From: Pseudobutyrivibrio sp. 49
Lineage (GTDB): Bacteria > Bacillota > Clostridia > Lachnospirales > Lachnospiraceae
DNA length: 64,000 bases
Assembly (NCBI RefSeq): GCF_900100545.1
Contig: NZ_FNDP01000006.1
Location: forward strand, 1-64,000
Reading direction: 5' to 3'
Shown here: piece by piece, positions 40,830 through 51,700 of the stretch
Layout: each line of letters begins with the position of its first letter
Numbering within the stretch: the first letter of the stretch is position 1
Position numbers and translations under genes: made by a program
The notes under the pieces: generated by a model
Database searches by the model: none
The model's input: the letters and a program-made list of their open reading frames with translations, nothing else
What the model was told of the DNA's origin: nothing

Positions 40830-43187
40830 TTAATTTCTCCTTAATCTTTCCTCATACTTTTTATTTTCACGGCGGTTTCTGAAGAAGCCTCCTATTACTC
40901 CACCAAGTCCGCGGAAGAAATGTCCGTTAAAGATGGTTACGATGGATTCTGTCATCTCGCGGGATACCATACCACCTGTCATCTTACTCATTGCTCTAAA
41001 TGGCATGTTGTAGATGAACATGATGTTCAAATCAGGAATTCCCTTCTCATAAGACTGATCCAGTTTCTTCTTGAGAATTCTGTAAACCAATCTACCGATT
41101 CCACTCTTTGCATCCTCCATCTGGCAGAAGGCATCGTTGATATCAAGTGGTCCAACCTTTTCCTCTGGAAGAGGCTTAGCATAAAGCTTTTCGAACTCCT
41201 CATAGTGAACATTGCGAACCTTTCCTGACTTATAGCTAGGAAGTGTATTGATATCGTATGGCAACTCTGTGATTGTGCCTTCCTTTGTGATTGTGCCTGT
41301 AAGCTTAATATCTGATACGTTTGCACCAACGTAAATTTGATATTCGCCACCTTCAATCTCCCACTTGTTGGAAACAGTTGAGAAATAACGGAAAGTCTTA
41401 TCATCAAATGGAATTTCTACGTCAGCTGCCTGGCCAGCCTTAATCCATACCTTCTTAAAGCCCTTAAGTTCCTTCTTAGGTCTGATAAGTCCTGACTCTG
41501 CCTTACCAACATAAAGCTGTGCAATCTCTGCACCATCACGCTTACCTGTGTTTGTAATTGTGAACTTAACACCATTTTCTGAAACTGTAATAGCGCTATA
41601 TTCGAAGGTTGTGTAGCTAAGTCCAAATCCAAATGGGAACTGAACTGCCACATCAGCTGTATCGTAATAACGATATCCAATAAATGGTCCCTCGCGATAC
41701 TGAAGATTTCTCTTCTCTGTACCAGCGTAGTTATATATTGAGCAATCCGCATATGCGAATGGATAAGATTCTGTAAGCTTTCCTGTAGGAATCTCCTTAC
41801 CAGTGATGATATCAAGAAGCGCTGATGCTCCTGCCTGTCCCGTAAGATATCCATGAAGAAGTCCCTGAAGATTATCAAGCCAAGGCATCTTTACAGAGGA
41901 ACCAGCACTCATAACACCAACAATATGCTTGTTGAATACTGTAAGGCTCTCAAGCTCCTTAATCTGATACTCAGGAATGTCGATTGACATTCTGTCGCCA
42001 CCCTCGGACTCTGCAATTTCGTCAAGTCCGAAGAAGAATAAAACAACGTCTGCTTTCTCTGGGTCATCAACCACATTAAGGTCGTAATTCTTAATCTGCT
42101 CTGCAATAGTCTCTACCTTTGTGGAATTAACCTGAGAGCTTCCTGAACCCTGATAACGAGGTTTTTCTACGAAAGGTCCTCTTAAGCAAACCTTTGTACC
42201 TGCTGCAAGTGGAAGAATATTCTCATCATTCTTAAGAAGAACTGCTGAATTAACAGCTGCCTTTCTTGCAATTGCATGATGCGCTTCCTTATCAAATCCC
42301 TTTGTATGATCATTCTCTTTAAAGTAAATAGCTGCCTCGATAATAGGTAAGATAGCTTTATCGATTTCTGCCTCTGTGATGCGACCTTCGCCCTCTGTAG
42401 CAGCCTTAATAAGCTCTCTTGCTGAATCAAGTCCAGGATTTGGCATCTCAACATTTGACTGGCACTTAACACCAGCAACATGGTCGTTGCTTGCGCCCCA
42501 GTCAGTAACTACGATGCCATCAAATCCCCATTCATTTCTGAGGATATCTACAAGAAGATGCTCATTTTCATTTGCATACTTGCCATTAACCTCGTTGTAA
42601 GCAGACATGATTGTCTTAGCGCCACCTTCCTTAACAGCAATCTCAAAAGCTGTAAGGTAAATCTCACGAAGTGTACGCTCATCCACCACTGCATTCATTG
42701 CCATTCTGCGGTACTCACGAGAATTTACAGCAAAGTGCTTTGGACAAGAATAGACATGCTGGCTCTGAATACCTCTTACATAAGAAGCAGCCATTTTTCC
42801 AGCAAGAATTGGATCTTCCGAAAAGTACTCAAAGTTACGACCACATAATGGAGAACGTTTCATATTAAGACCAGGTCCTAAAAGAACATCTACATTCTGA
42901 GCTACAGCCTCCTCACCAAGAGCAGCTCCGATTTCCTCACCAATGCTTGGATCCCAACTGTTAGCTACTGTAGCTGCTGTTGGAAAACATGTAGCTGGAA
43001 GTGAAGCATTAAGACCAAGGTGATCTCCTGCGCCTTCCTGACGTCTCAAACCGTGAGGTCCATCAGAAAAAGTAATTGACTGAATATCTAAGCGTGGGAT
43101 GTCTCTTGATTCCCACTCATTCTTACCGCTTAAAAGTGCGGCTTTCTCCATCAATGTAAGCTTTGAAATAATTTCTTTAGCGTCCAT
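40830..43187 (-). CDS. GH3 beta-glucosidase-like enzyme, canonical domain order
   Basis: A 785-residue protein. ATG at 43187 has GGAGG at proper spacing; the ATG two codons upstream is too close. The TIM barrel is first (GPGLNMKRSPLCGRNFEYFS, KHFAVNSREYRR, nucleophile Asp near residue 229 in VVTDWG), then the sandwich domain (AVLLKNDENILPL, GSGSSQVN), an FnIII-like domain and a C-terminal extension of about 110 residues ending in basic residues. No signal peptide is seen, so it acts in the cytoplasm on imported oligosaccharides. It is the first gene of the three-gene operon. Confidence 0.9.
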   Translation of the reverse strand: MDAKEIISKLTLMEKAALLSGKNEWESRDIPRLDIQSITFSDGPHGLRRQEGAGDHLGLNASLPATCFPTAATVANSWDPSIGEEIGAALGEEAVAQNVDVLLGPGLNMKRSPLCGRNFEYFSEDPILAGKMAASYVRGIQSQHVYSCPKHFAVNSREYRRMAMNAVVDERTLREIYLTAFEIAVKEGGAKTIMSAYNEVNGKYANENEHLLVDILRNEWGFDGIVVTDWGASNDHVAGVKCQSNVEMPNPGLDSARELIKAATEGEGRITEAEIDKAILPIIEAAIYFKENDHTKGFDKEAHHAIARKAAVNSAVLLKNDENILPLAAGTKVCLRGPFVEKPRYQGSGSSQVNSTKVETIAEQIKNYDLNVVDDPEKADVVLFFFGLDEIAESEGGDRMSIDIPEYQIKELESLTVFNKHIVGVMSAGSSVKMPWLDNLQGLLHGYLTGQAGASALLDIITGKEIPTGKLTESYPFAYADCSIYNYAGTEKRNLQYREGPFIGYRYYDTADVAVQFPFGFGLSYTTFEYSAITVSENGVKFTITNTGKRDGAEIAQLYVGKAESGLIRPKKELKGFKKVWIKAGQAADVEIPFDDKTFRYFSTVSNKWEIEGGEYQIYVGANVSDIKLTGTITKEGTITELPYDINTLPSYKSGKVRNVHYEEFEKLYAKPLPEEKVGPLDINDAFCQMEDAKSGIGRLVYRILKKKLDQSYEKGIPDLNIMFIYNMPFRAMSKMTGGMVSREMTESIVTIFNGHFFRGLGGVIGGFFRNRRENKKYEERLRRN

Positions 43188-43237
43188 AAACATTCCTCCA
43201 TAAAAACTGTATTTTATTTATAACACCAAATAAAAAA

Positions 43238-43265
43238 GACAAGTCGCCCCAAAGGACAACTTGTC
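43238..43265. terminator. Bidirectional-looking terminator after the sensor kinase
   Basis: GACAAGT/ACTTGTC (43238-43244, 43259-43265) flanked by A-runs and T-runs. On the minus strand TCTTTTTTATTT follows, 20 bases after the kinase stop and before the GH3 operon. Confidence 0.75.
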
Positions 43266-43286
43266 ATTTTTTTAGGATAACTTGCA

Positions 43287-44651
43287 TTATGAATTTTTAT
43301 TAGCTAAAAGTACTTTTACCTTAAACCAGCCATCTTCATAGCTACAATTCATAGCACCACCATACTTTTCTGCCACCTGATTGATTGATTTAAGACCAAA
43401 GCCATGTTTAACATTATCTTTTTTGGTAGTGCGAGGAAGATTGTTGCTTTTAAACATTCTGCGTTTCTGGCTGCTTCGTAAGCGCACATTTGCACTTTCC
43501 GAATAGTTCTCGCATTCTATTATTATAAATTGATTACGTGAACGAACTGACATGGTAATCAGTCTTTTTTCCAAATCCTCTACCTGCTGTGTAGCCTCTA
43601 TGGCATTGTCAAGGATATTTCCAAAAAGCGAACAAATATCTTTTACGTGGATATCTGCCAGCAAATCACCATCCACCATTGCATTTAAAGTGATATTCTT
43701 CTTCTGACATTGCAGACTCTTTGTAGTAAGAATAACATCCAATACCTTATTTCCGGTGTTCATAAAGGATTCCTGAATGGCAATGGCCTGCTCCATATCC
43801 TCTAGAACCTCTGCACGACGATTAGGATCATCCTCATTTTTAAGAGCCATTACATAATGCTTCATATCGTGCATTTCCTTGCGAAGGGCCTCGGAATTAT
43901 CAACAGCAAGCTTGTACTGTTCGTACTGGCGTTGGAATAGCTGATTGATGGCAGTACTCTCATTCTTCAGAACCATCTCGTTTCGACGTCCCATCTCGGT
44001 CATCAGCATCAGCATGCCTCCGAAGTCAACCAAAGTTCTGACATACAGCATATTTTCTGTTGCTGAAAAAGGAGTCTTTGTATTTATGAAACTGATATTT
44101 GAAATAATAAAAGCACCAACACCTGTGATTACAACGCTGACAAGCTCCTTTGTATTAACATTCAGGTTGCGATTTGGGGTGATGTTTCCACGTTCTACAT
44201 TGAAATAAATAATATATGTGCATAAATAGGTGATGAACATAACACAAAAGGATGCATCAAATGACTCCCTGTGTTCAAATCTGACCAACCACACATATAG
44301 CTGCTTATACAGACTGGCTGCAAATTCTGCCAAAACAAAGGCATGGGTAGTAATAACTCCACAGTCCTTTGGCTTTATATCAAGCACCAGGTAAAGTGAA
44401 AGATACATCAGCCCAACTGCCCCCATCATTGAAATAATCCAAAATGATAATGGCAAAATACCCGCTATAAACTGAAATGCCACCTGAATAAAAAAGGCTC
44501 CTATGCATTGCATTACAAAGGCTCTGCCGTGGTATTTCCTCTTATAAATATTAAAATAAACAAATACCGCCAGCCATTCGGCAATAGCGGTAAATAATCT
44601 TGGTGTGTCCTGCAAATTGGCAGGATTAAGAAATGCACTAAAATCCATCAT
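43287..44651 (-). CDS. AgrC/LytS-like sensor histidine kinase (GHKL)
   Basis: A 454-residue membrane kinase. The N-terminal half (residues about 10-215) has about six hydrophobic helices. The dimerization helix carries the phosphoacceptor in KEMHDMKHYVMAL (about residue 265), and the GHKL ATPase domain has the N-box SLFGNILDNAIEATQ and G-box HGFGLKSI. The type senses peptides or cell-envelope signals and pairs with LytTR regulators. It follows the regulator gene by 5 bases. No AgrB/AgrD genes are visible. Confidence 0.9.
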   Translation of the reverse strand: MMDFSAFLNPANLQDTPRLFTAIAEWLAVFVYFNIYKRKYHGRAFVMQCIGAFFIQVAFQFIAGILPLSFWIISMMGAVGLMYLSLYLVLDIKPKDCGVITTHAFVLAEFAASLYKQLYVWLVRFEHRESFDASFCVMFITYLCTYIIYFNVERGNITPNRNLNVNTKELVSVVITGVGAFIISNISFINTKTPFSATENMLYVRTLVDFGGMLMLMTEMGRRNEMVLKNESTAINQLFQRQYEQYKLAVDNSEALRKEMHDMKHYVMALKNEDDPNRRAEVLEDMEQAIAIQESFMNTGNKVLDVILTTKSLQCQKKNITLNAMVDGDLLADIHVKDICSLFGNILDNAIEATQQVEDLEKRLITMSVRSRNQFIIIECENYSESANVRLRSSQKRRMFKSNNLPRTTKKDNVKHGFGLKSINQVAEKYGGAMNCSYEDGWFKVKVLLANKNS

Positions 44652-44656
44652 CTCTC

Positions 44657-45361
44657 CTATAATATATCCTCAGTCAGTGCTGCCATAAACTCCTTTTTAC
44701 GGGCTCGACTAATTGGCAAAACTACTCCATTTGTAAGCACTACTTCTTCCTTTTGAACTGCCTCAACATATGAAAGATTCACCACGTATGCATTGTGACA
44801 TTTGCTGAAACCATGCACTGAAAGCATCTCCTCAAAACGCTTTAGTGGTCCTGCAGTAACATAATCCTGGTCGCTGCAATGTAAGATAACATTATTTCTC
44901 TGGCTTTCTATATAGTGCACTGTATCGCAATCAAGCTTAATCTGCTTGTCATCCACAGAGACCTTCATATAAACATGATTTTGCTTAGCCTGCACACGCT
45001 GAGTAGCCTTCACAAAAAGCTGCTCAAACTGTGTATAAGGTACTGGCTTTAAAACATAACCTAATGCATCTACTGCATACCCCTGCACAGCATAGTGTAC
45101 CGTAGAAGTAATAAAAATAATGATTACATCGGAATCCACCTTGCGAATCTTTTCCGCAGCAGCCATTCCATCTAAATGCTTCATCTGAATATCTAGTAGA
45201 ATAATGTCAAACTGTCCTTTGTAATCATCCACCAAATCTATTCCATCTGGAAGATATGATATGGAAAACTCCTCATTATGTTCCTTACCATATTTATTTA
45301 TGTAGTTCTTTAATAATGCGGCCTGCTCGGCCTCGTCCTCAACTATACATACATTAATCAT
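44657..45361 (-). CDS. LytTR-family response regulator
   Basis: A 234-residue regulator. Receiver domain residues 1-120 (VEDE acidic pocket, phospho-Asp in IILLDIQMKHLDG near residue 57); LytTR DNA-binding domain about 130-232 (YIESQRNNVILHC, SKCHNAYVVNLSYV). The frame opens at 45397, but the family start MINVCIVEDE is at 45361. No strong ribosome-binding site is seen. LytTR proteins bind paired direct repeats, so this regulator is a candidate for the TTGCCA pairs before both pilus operons. That link is speculation from co-location. Confidence 0.9.
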   Translation of the reverse strand: MINVCIVEDEAEQAALLKNYINKYGKEHNEEFSISYLPDGIDLVDDYKGQFDIILLDIQMKHLDGMAAAEKIRKVDSDVIIIFITSTVHYAVQGYAVDALGYVLKPVPYTQFEQLFVKATQRVQAKQNHVYMKVSVDDKQIKLDCDTVHYIESQRNNVILHCSDQDYVTAGPLKRFEEMLSVHGFSKCHNAYVVNLSYVEAVQKEEVVLTNGVVLPISRARKKEFMAALTEDIL

Positions 45362-45433
45362 GTAATTAAAATACCACAAATATTTAATTGGGCGCAAGGT
45401 AATTAATATTTATATAACAAATAAAAAAGGCCT

Positions 45434-45483
45434 GGATGAGACACCTCATCCGGCCTTCGGCCACCTTCCCCTCAAGGGGAAGG
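45434..45483. repeat. Three-stem REP-like intergenic element
   Basis: Three adjacent perfect hairpins: GGATGAG/CTCATCC (45434-45440, 45445-45451), GGCC/GGCC (45452-45455, 45459-45462) and CCTTCCCC/GGGGAAGG (45464-45471, 45476-45483; loop TCAA). They lie 3 bases beyond the prfA stop. The core CCTCATCC...CCACCTTCCCC resembles a dispersed intergenic repeat I recall from gut Firmicutes. On the minus strand the first stem followed by GGCCTTTTTTA can also terminate prfA. Confidence 0.6.
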
Positions 45484-45486
45484 CTC

Positions 45487-46560
45487 TTATTTTTCGTTCA
45501 TCTTTGCAAGCTTTGCTGCCTGATCTGCTGCGATAAGCGCATCAAGAATTTCCTGGATATCTCCATTCATAATCTTATCAAGCTTGTAAAGTGTAAGGTT
45601 GATTCTGTGGTCTGTAACACGTCCCTGTGGGAAGTTGTATGTACGAATCTTCTCAGCACGGTCACCTGTACCAATCTGTGAGCGACGCTCTGCTGCTTCA
45701 GCATCCTGCTGCTTCTGTAACTCTAAATCATAGAGCTTTGCACGAAGGAGTGCGAAAGCCTTTTCCTTATTCTGAAGCTGTGACTTCTCAGTTTGGCTAT
45801 AGATAACAATACCAGTTGGGTAGTGAGTAAGACGAACAGCTGAATCTGTTGTATTGACACACTGACCACCGTTACCAGAAGCACGCATAACGTCGATACG
45901 GATATCCTTCTCTTCAATCTGGATATCTACTTCTTCTGCCTCAGGCATAACAGCTACTGAACATGTAGATGTCTGGATACGTCCCTGTGACTCTGTCTCT
46001 GGTACACGCTGTACACGATGTACACCTGACTCATACTTAAGGATAGAATAAGCACCTGTTCCCTTAACCATGAACTCAATGTTCTTCATACCACCGATAC
46101 CAGTCTCATCTGCCTCGAGAAGCTCTACCTTCCATCCGCGAGACTCTACATAATGAACATACATGCGGTAAATCTCTGCTGCGAAAAGAGCTGCCTCTTC
46201 GCCGCCGGCACCTGCACGAATTTCCACGATAACGTTCTTGTCATCGTTAGGGTCCTTTGGAAGAAGAAGAATCTTAAGTTCCTGCTCAAGACGCTCTACC
46301 TCAGCCTTTGATTCGTTAAGCTCTTCCTTTGCAAGCTCCTTCATCTCCTCATCTGTCTCCTCTTCAAGAAGAGCAAGTGAATCCTCGATGTTCTGCTTGT
46401 GTGATGAGTACTGCTTATATGCCTCTACGATAGGTGCAAGATCTGACTGCTCCTTCATAAGAGCTCTAAATCTAGCATTATCATTAGCTACATCAGGCTC
46501 GGAAAGTAAATTCATTACTTCCTCGTATCTTAAAACTAAATCTTCTAATCTATCAAACAT
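45487..46560 (-). CDS. prfA: Peptide chain release factor 1
   Basis: A 357-residue class I release factor for UAA/UAG. The GGQ loop is in [15 protein letters not shown], and the RF1-type stop-codon region includes the PxT motif (VPETESQGR). Full length. GGAGG precedes the ATG. It is downstream of its own methyltransferase gene prmC (52-base gap), the conserved order. Confidence 0.98.
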   Translation of the reverse strand: MFDRLEDLVLRYEEVMNLLSEPDVANDNARFRALMKEQSDLAPIVEAYKQYSSHKQNIEDSLALLEEETDEEMKELAKEELNESKAEVERLEQELKILLLPKDPNDDKNVIVEIRAGAGGEEAALFAAEIYRMYVHYVESRGWKVELLEADETGIGGMKNIEFMVKGTGAYSILKYESGVHRVQRVPETESQGRIQTSTCSVAVMPEAEEVDIQIEEKDIRIDVMRASGNGGQCVNTTDSAVRLTHYPTGIVIYSQTEKSQLQNKEKAFALLRAKLYDLELQKQQDAEAAERRSQIGTGDRAEKIRTYNFPQGRVTDHRINLTLYKLDKIMNGDIQEILDALIAADQAAKLAKMNEK

Positions 46561-46612
46561 GCTAAAACCTCCATGTTAATTTCAAATTACTACAATCTAT
46601 ATCAAAGAACCT

Positions 46613-47443
46613 CTATAAGTGTCCTTTAACAACTCTGTTATTGCCTGGTAAATCCTTTACAACCTCTACATCCTTGAAGCCTGCTTCTACGAATAAGGCG
46701 TAAACATCTGGCCCCTGGTCATATCCAATTTCAACTAAAAGCCAGCCACCTTCATTGAGATACTCACGGGCGTGAGCTGTAATCTCTCTATAAAAAAGCA
46801 AACCATCCTCTGTGCCATCTAAGGCAAGACGAGGCTCATGGTCTTTTACCTCTGTGGTAAGCTCCTCAATATCAGCCGTCCTGATATATGGTGGATTAGA
46901 TACAATGGCATTAAACTTGCCAGTAACTGGCTGCCATAAATCACCCTGTTCAAAAACAACCTTTGAACCTACAAGGCGCTTGCCGTTCTCTCTGGCTATA
47001 GCAAGAGCTTCCTCAGAAATATCGACACCAATTCCTGATAACCCCTGTCCAAGCGCAACAAGAGAAATAATAACACATCCACTACCAGTACACAAATCTA
47101 AAATGTGACTTCCTGAAGGAATAACCTTTAAAGCCTCCTCCACAAGGGTTTCTGTGTCCTGTCGTGGAATAAGAACGTGCTCATTTACCCAGAAATTAAT
47201 ACCCATGAAATCCTGCTCTCCAGTAATATGCTGAAGTGGGATATGCTGGGCTCTTTTACAAAGCACATCCTGATATTTATATAAAGTAAGCTGGTCTATT
47301 TGCTCTGTCTGCTTCAAAAAATACTGAGCCTTTGTCATTTCACTGACGAATGAGAGCAAAAGCCATGCATCTATCTTCGCATCTGCAATCCTTTCGGATT
47401 CGAGTATAGTAATACCTTTATTTAAAGCTTCTTTATATGTCAT
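46613..47443 (-). CDS. prmC: Release factor glutamine methyltransferase PrmC
   Basis: A 276-residue SAM-dependent methyltransferase that modifies the GGQ glutamine of RF1/RF2. It has the N-terminal helical domain, the SAM motif ILDLCTGSGCVIISLV and the catalytic NPPYI. I use the ATG at 47443, which overlaps the DUF1385 stop (TAATG) and has AGGG upstream, over the frame opening at 47452. It is coupled to DUF1385 and prfA. Confidence 0.96.
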   Translation of the reverse strand: MTYKEALNKGITILESERIADAKIDAWLLLSFVSEMTKAQYFLKQTEQIDQLTLYKYQDVLCKRAQHIPLQHITGEQDFMGINFWVNEHVLIPRQDTETLVEEALKVIPSGSHILDLCTGSGCVIISLVALGQGLSGIGVDISEEALAIARENGKRLVGSKVVFEQGDLWQPVTGKFNAIVSNPPYIRTADIEELTTEVKDHEPRLALDGTEDGLLFYREITAHAREYLNEGGWLLVEIGYDQGPDVYALFVEAGFKDVEVVKDLPGNNRVVKGHL

Positions 47444-48372
47444 TAGAAACATCCCTCATTTTCTTCTTGGAACTTCTTCCAGTCAAAAACTGCCTCGACG
47501 GAAGCTATACCTACTTCAATCATGTCATCCTCTGGCTCCATAACCGTAAGACGCTGCAACCACAGGCCTGGCTTGGAAATGATTTCCACGAAACCATTCT
47601 CATATCGACCTGCCAGTCTAATGAACTCATAAGAAATTCCTGCGATAACTGGGATAAGCAAGAGTCTTGCCACAAGCTTAAGCCATACGTTATCAAAGGA
47701 TATAAACATAAAAACAAAAACAGATATTATAAATACAATAAATATAAAGCTTGTGCCACATCTTTTGTGGAATCTTGTGGCTTTCCTTACATTTTCAACA
47801 GTAAGTGGCATTCCTGCCTCAACGCAATTTATACATTTGTGTTCGGCTCCGTGATACATGAAAGTACGTTTGATGTCCTCCATGCGAGAAATCACAACCA
47901 CATAGCCGATGAAAATGGCAATTCGGATGATGCCCTCGATAAAAGCAATCAATGCCTGTGAAGCAACAAACTTATTTAAAGCTAATGAAATAAAGTAAGG
48001 CAATGCAAAAAATACAGCCATGGCCATAACAAAGGAAAGTACTAAAATACCTCCCATCTCTGCCTTTTCCTTTTTCTCAAGCTTACTTAACTCTTCCTCT
48101 GAAAGCTTTGACTTATCAACTGGCTCTTCATCATCTTCAAAAAAAGAAGCTGAATACATGAGGGTGCTAAGTCCGATTGTAAGTGACTCGATAAAGGAAA
48201 CCACGCCACGAATGATTGGAATCTTGTGCCAAATATTATTAATATCTTTTGTATTTTTTACTTCTACTGCGATCTCTTTGTCGGGCTTACGAACAGCAAC
48301 TGCATATTGATTGCCGTTACGCATCATGACGCCTTCCATTACCGCCTGACCGCCTATACCTGAATACTTCAT
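47443..48372 (-). CDS. DUF1385 family membrane protein
   Basis: A 309-residue protein. The start at 48372 (AGGAGAGG upstream) opens with the family's signature MKYSGIGGQAVMEGVMMRNG; a longer frame to 48417 lacks support. The middle has about four membrane segments and the conserved YHGAEHKCINCVEAG and RFHKRCGTSF motifs with possible metal-binding His/Cys. Its function is unknown, but it is conserved in Firmicutes between rpmE and prmC, as here. Confidence 0.93.
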   Translation of the reverse strand: MKYSGIGGQAVMEGVMMRNGNQYAVAVRKPDKEIAVEVKNTKDINNIWHKIPIIRGVVSFIESLTIGLSTLMYSASFFEDDEEPVDKSKLSEEELSKLEKKEKAEMGGILVLSFVMAMAVFFALPYFISLALNKFVASQALIAFIEGIIRIAIFIGYVVVISRMEDIKRTFMYHGAEHKCINCVEAGMPLTVENVRKATRFHKRCGTSFIFIVFIISVFVFMFISFDNVWLKLVARLLLIPVIAGISYEFIRLAGRYENGFVEIISKPGLWLQRLTVMEPEDDMIEVGIASVEAVFDWKKFQEENEGCF

Positions 48373-48393
48373 TACCTCTCCTATACACGACAA

Positions 48394-48422
48394 AAGGGCT
48401 GAGACCAAACATCTCAACCCTT
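48394..48422 (-). terminator. rpmE terminator
   Basis: AAGGGCTGAG/CTCAACCCTT (48394-48403, 48413-48422), a 10-bp stem with one G-U pair, followed on the minus strand by TTGTCG, just before the DUF1385 gene. The U-tract is short, so read-through into DUF1385-prmC-prfA is likely. Confidence 0.7.
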
Positions 48423-48440
48423 AAAAGTCCATAAAACAAA

Positions 48441-48647
48441 CTACTTTGCGTCAATACCGTACTTCTTATTGAACTTGTCAATACGTCCACGAGCCTGTGT
48501 AGCTTTCTGCTGGCCTGTGTAGAATGGATGACACTTTGAACAAATTTCTACGTGGATGCTCTCCTTTGTAGAACCTGTAACGAATGTGTTACCACAGTTA
48601 CATGTTACTGTAGCCTGATAATAATCTGGATGGATACCCTGTCTCAT
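48441..48647 (-). CDS. rpmE: 50S ribosomal protein L31 (zinc-binding type)
   Basis: A 68-residue large-subunit protein with the four-cysteine zinc set of the C+ form (CNC near residue 16, then CSKC near 37-40) and the C-terminal FNKKYG signature. It has its own promoter at 48748-48776. In related genomes it follows rho directly; here a giant GH43 gene, DUF4364 and malic enzyme lie between. Confidence 0.97.
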   Translation of the reverse strand: MRQGIHPDYYQATVTCNCGNTFVTGSTKESIHVEICSKCHPFYTGQQKATQARGRIDKFNKKYGIDAK

Positions 48648-48747
48648 TGATTTTCACCTCTCATTTAATAAATGTTTACAATTTCCAACTGTAAGTACTG
48701 CTAAAAACGCGAGGTCTTCGCATTTCATCCCGATTAACAGCTCTAGT

Positions 48748-48776
48748 ATTGTAGCATGTATTTTGTGCTAATGCAA
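48748..48776 (-). promoter_or_regulatory. rpmE promoter
   Basis: TTGCAT (48771-48776), 17 bases and TACAAT (48748-48753) on the minus strand. The -35 box lies 4 bases upstream of nothing coding: it is directly after the GH43 gene stop, giving a leader of about 95 nt. Confidence 0.75.
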
Positions 48777-48779
48777 GCC

Positions 48780-51700
48780 TTATTTATTTTTTCTAAATCT
48801 AAATACTGAAACTGCTGCACCTGCTAATACAGCAACTGCTGCTAAGATAATAACAATAACTGCCGCTGGAGACAAGCTATTGCTTGACTGAGCTGATGTT
48901 GGAACAGCCTCATCAACAATATCTCTATTAGATTCAGTTTCTGTAAGTTCATCAGAAGAAGTATCCTCTGTCTTTTCTTCTGCTACCTCTACGTCCTCGT
49001 CTATCTCTACAGTTTCATCAGTCGTAGCATCAGTTGTATTTGCTGCTACCTTTTTATTTACTGTGCCTGCTGAAGGAGCATTATTTCTTGAAATACCAAG
49101 TGGAGTCAATGCATCAGCAATAGTAGTAAGCTCGTCCTGCGTTAAAGCTGGTGCAGTTTGTGTAGTTGTAGTGGATGATCCTGCACGCTGACCAGATGAC
49201 TGTGTAGGAGCAGCACTGCTACCCGAACCTGTTCCCGATGAAGCAGGTGTAGGTGTTGACTCTGGCGTAGGAACTGGATTCTGCCCCTTTACATAAACTA
49301 CCTCTGTAATACCCTTATTAGTAGGTGTTACCTTTGCCATATATCCATCAGCGTCAAATGTGAGCTTATCAAGACAAACCTCTCGATGATAACCAAATCC
49401 ACCTGACACCTGTCCAAGAGGAGTCATAAATCTGTGATAGCAAATATACCATTCATCTGTACCAGGAATGTTTAGGATTGAATGATGACCTGTTCCAAGA
49501 ATGTCATTTTCTGTATCCTTCTGAAGAAGCATTCCTCTGTAATCAACTCTTCCACCCAGCTTATTGCTTGTACCATATGCTACTGAATAATTCTCACTAC
49601 CTGTATCATCACAAGACCATGTGTAATGATACTTTCCGTCGCGATATGTGATTATAAGTGATTCACGGAAATTGTTAAGCCCTGTTACATTTTCCATCGT
49701 ATCAGCATCAATACTTATCATATCCTCATTAAGCTTTACAATGGCAGCCTTTCCATTACCAAATGAAAGATAGCTTGTACCATCCTCATCTGTAAATACA
49801 GAAGGGTCAATTGCCTGTCCCATCTGAATGCCTGCATCATTGCATGTCTTAATGCTGATAAGTGGTTTATCTAACACAGTAAATGGACCAGTTGGATTCT
49901 TTGCATATGCAACGCCGATTGCCTTTGCATTAGTCTCTGTATCATGTCCACAGAAGTAGAAATAGTACATTCCATTCTTCTTCTCAATTGTTGGAGCCCA
50001 TGCATTTCCGTTTGACCAAGGAACCGCAGCGATTTCTACGCCCTTATCATTGAGGACTTTCTCGTCTGCATCCTGCTTAAGATCAAGAATTACACCTTCA
50101 TCCTCCCAATCAACAAGGTTTGTTGATGAGAATGCATGGAACTGATATCCGCCCCATCCTTCAACACCATCTGTTGTTGGATAGATGTAGTATTTACCAT
50201 CGAAGCAGTCGATATCTGGGTCAGCGAACTGTCCTCCGAGAAGCGGGTTGTTGCACATCTCAGATTTAACTGTATATTCAACGGTCTCTCCATCTGCTTC
50301 AACCTTAAGCTTAAATTCTTTTGTTAAATCGTATGTCTCTTCCTCATCTACCACCTTTGCGCCTGTAAGAAGTGTGAAGTTAAGATGAGCATTCTTCATA
50401 TCGCCCTTTGTATTGTTCTTGCTTATAAAGAGAGTCAGCGCTTTGCTTGCCTTATCAAGCTTTTGTGTCACAAAAGTAACATCACTAGATGAAATCTTCT
50501 TTAGCGGTTCTAAAACTATATTATTTTCCTTTGCAATTTCTTTCTCTGATAATGCTCTATTATAAACCTTTACATTGTCATAACATCCCTTAACATAACC
50601 ATCACCTGAATAGAATGACTTTCCAAGGTATGCCTTAAGATTCTTTCCTAAGCTGCTAGGCTTTGTAGAAATATCACGTGTGCCAGAAAGAACACCATCA
50701 ATATAAATAAGCATCTCATCATCATTAAATACTACTGTAAAGTTCGTCCACTTATTCTTTACAGATTTTGTATTTGCAGTTACCCCCTGCTCTGACTGCC
50801 AAGAAGACTTTGTAATACCCATATAGGTGTCACTTTCTCTTGCTCTTAAATAGAAGTACTTTGAATTATCCTTACCGAAAGTGAAATTAAAAAAGTTTCC
50901 ACTAACAGTATCTGGCTTCAAATCAAATGATACTGTGCATACATCTCTGTTATCAAAGAAGCCTTCTGGGAATTCTGCGAAGCTACCGCTTCCATCTAAG
51001 TAAAGAACATTTCCTCTCTCAGAATCCTCTGCAATTTTAGCATTGCCCTTTAATTCACCATTATTGCCCTTTCCAGATACATCAGCGATTGTCTTTCCAT
51101 CTGCTGTCTCAAAATCATATGAAAGGACTGGCTCCTGCTGCTCATCTTCGTGAACAACTGGCTCTTCTGCGGTACCCCACTTAGTCATAACAGCCTTGTA
51201 CTCATCTGCTGTGATACCAAGGATACTTCCGTGACGCTTCTTAAGTGAGCCAAAATCGTACTGGTCTGATGTATAAACAGTCCATGATTTACCTGTTGTA
51301 TCAGAAATATCTGTTGTGGTGGTTGGAATATAACCGATTCCACCATAGTTATCCATATACAAGCCCCAAGACTTTCCATCATTAAGAGGGAAAAGCTCTG
51401 GACCTTCAACCACGCCACCTGTAAACTTCTTGTTTACATCCTTTGTATAAGCTTCGTAATTCTTCATACCAGGCTGAATATCCTCGATATAAGCAACCTG
51501 CTCCCAATTTCCAAGCACTGAATCACTTGACTCAAGGATTATTGCTGCTTCCTGTCCACCATTTGCAACTGTGTCAGCCGATACTCGATAATACTTTCCA
51601 TCATTGGCCTTTACCATTGATGTGTCGATGCAATGCTGCTTGTCACCTCTATCAATGTATTTTTTAGCTGTTGTAAAGTTTACAAAATCACGTGTCTTTG

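Noticed and set aside
43201-43240. Promoter of the GH3 operon
   Set aside because: The region has A/T-rich boxes, but no pair with acceptable spacing stood out, so none is claimed.
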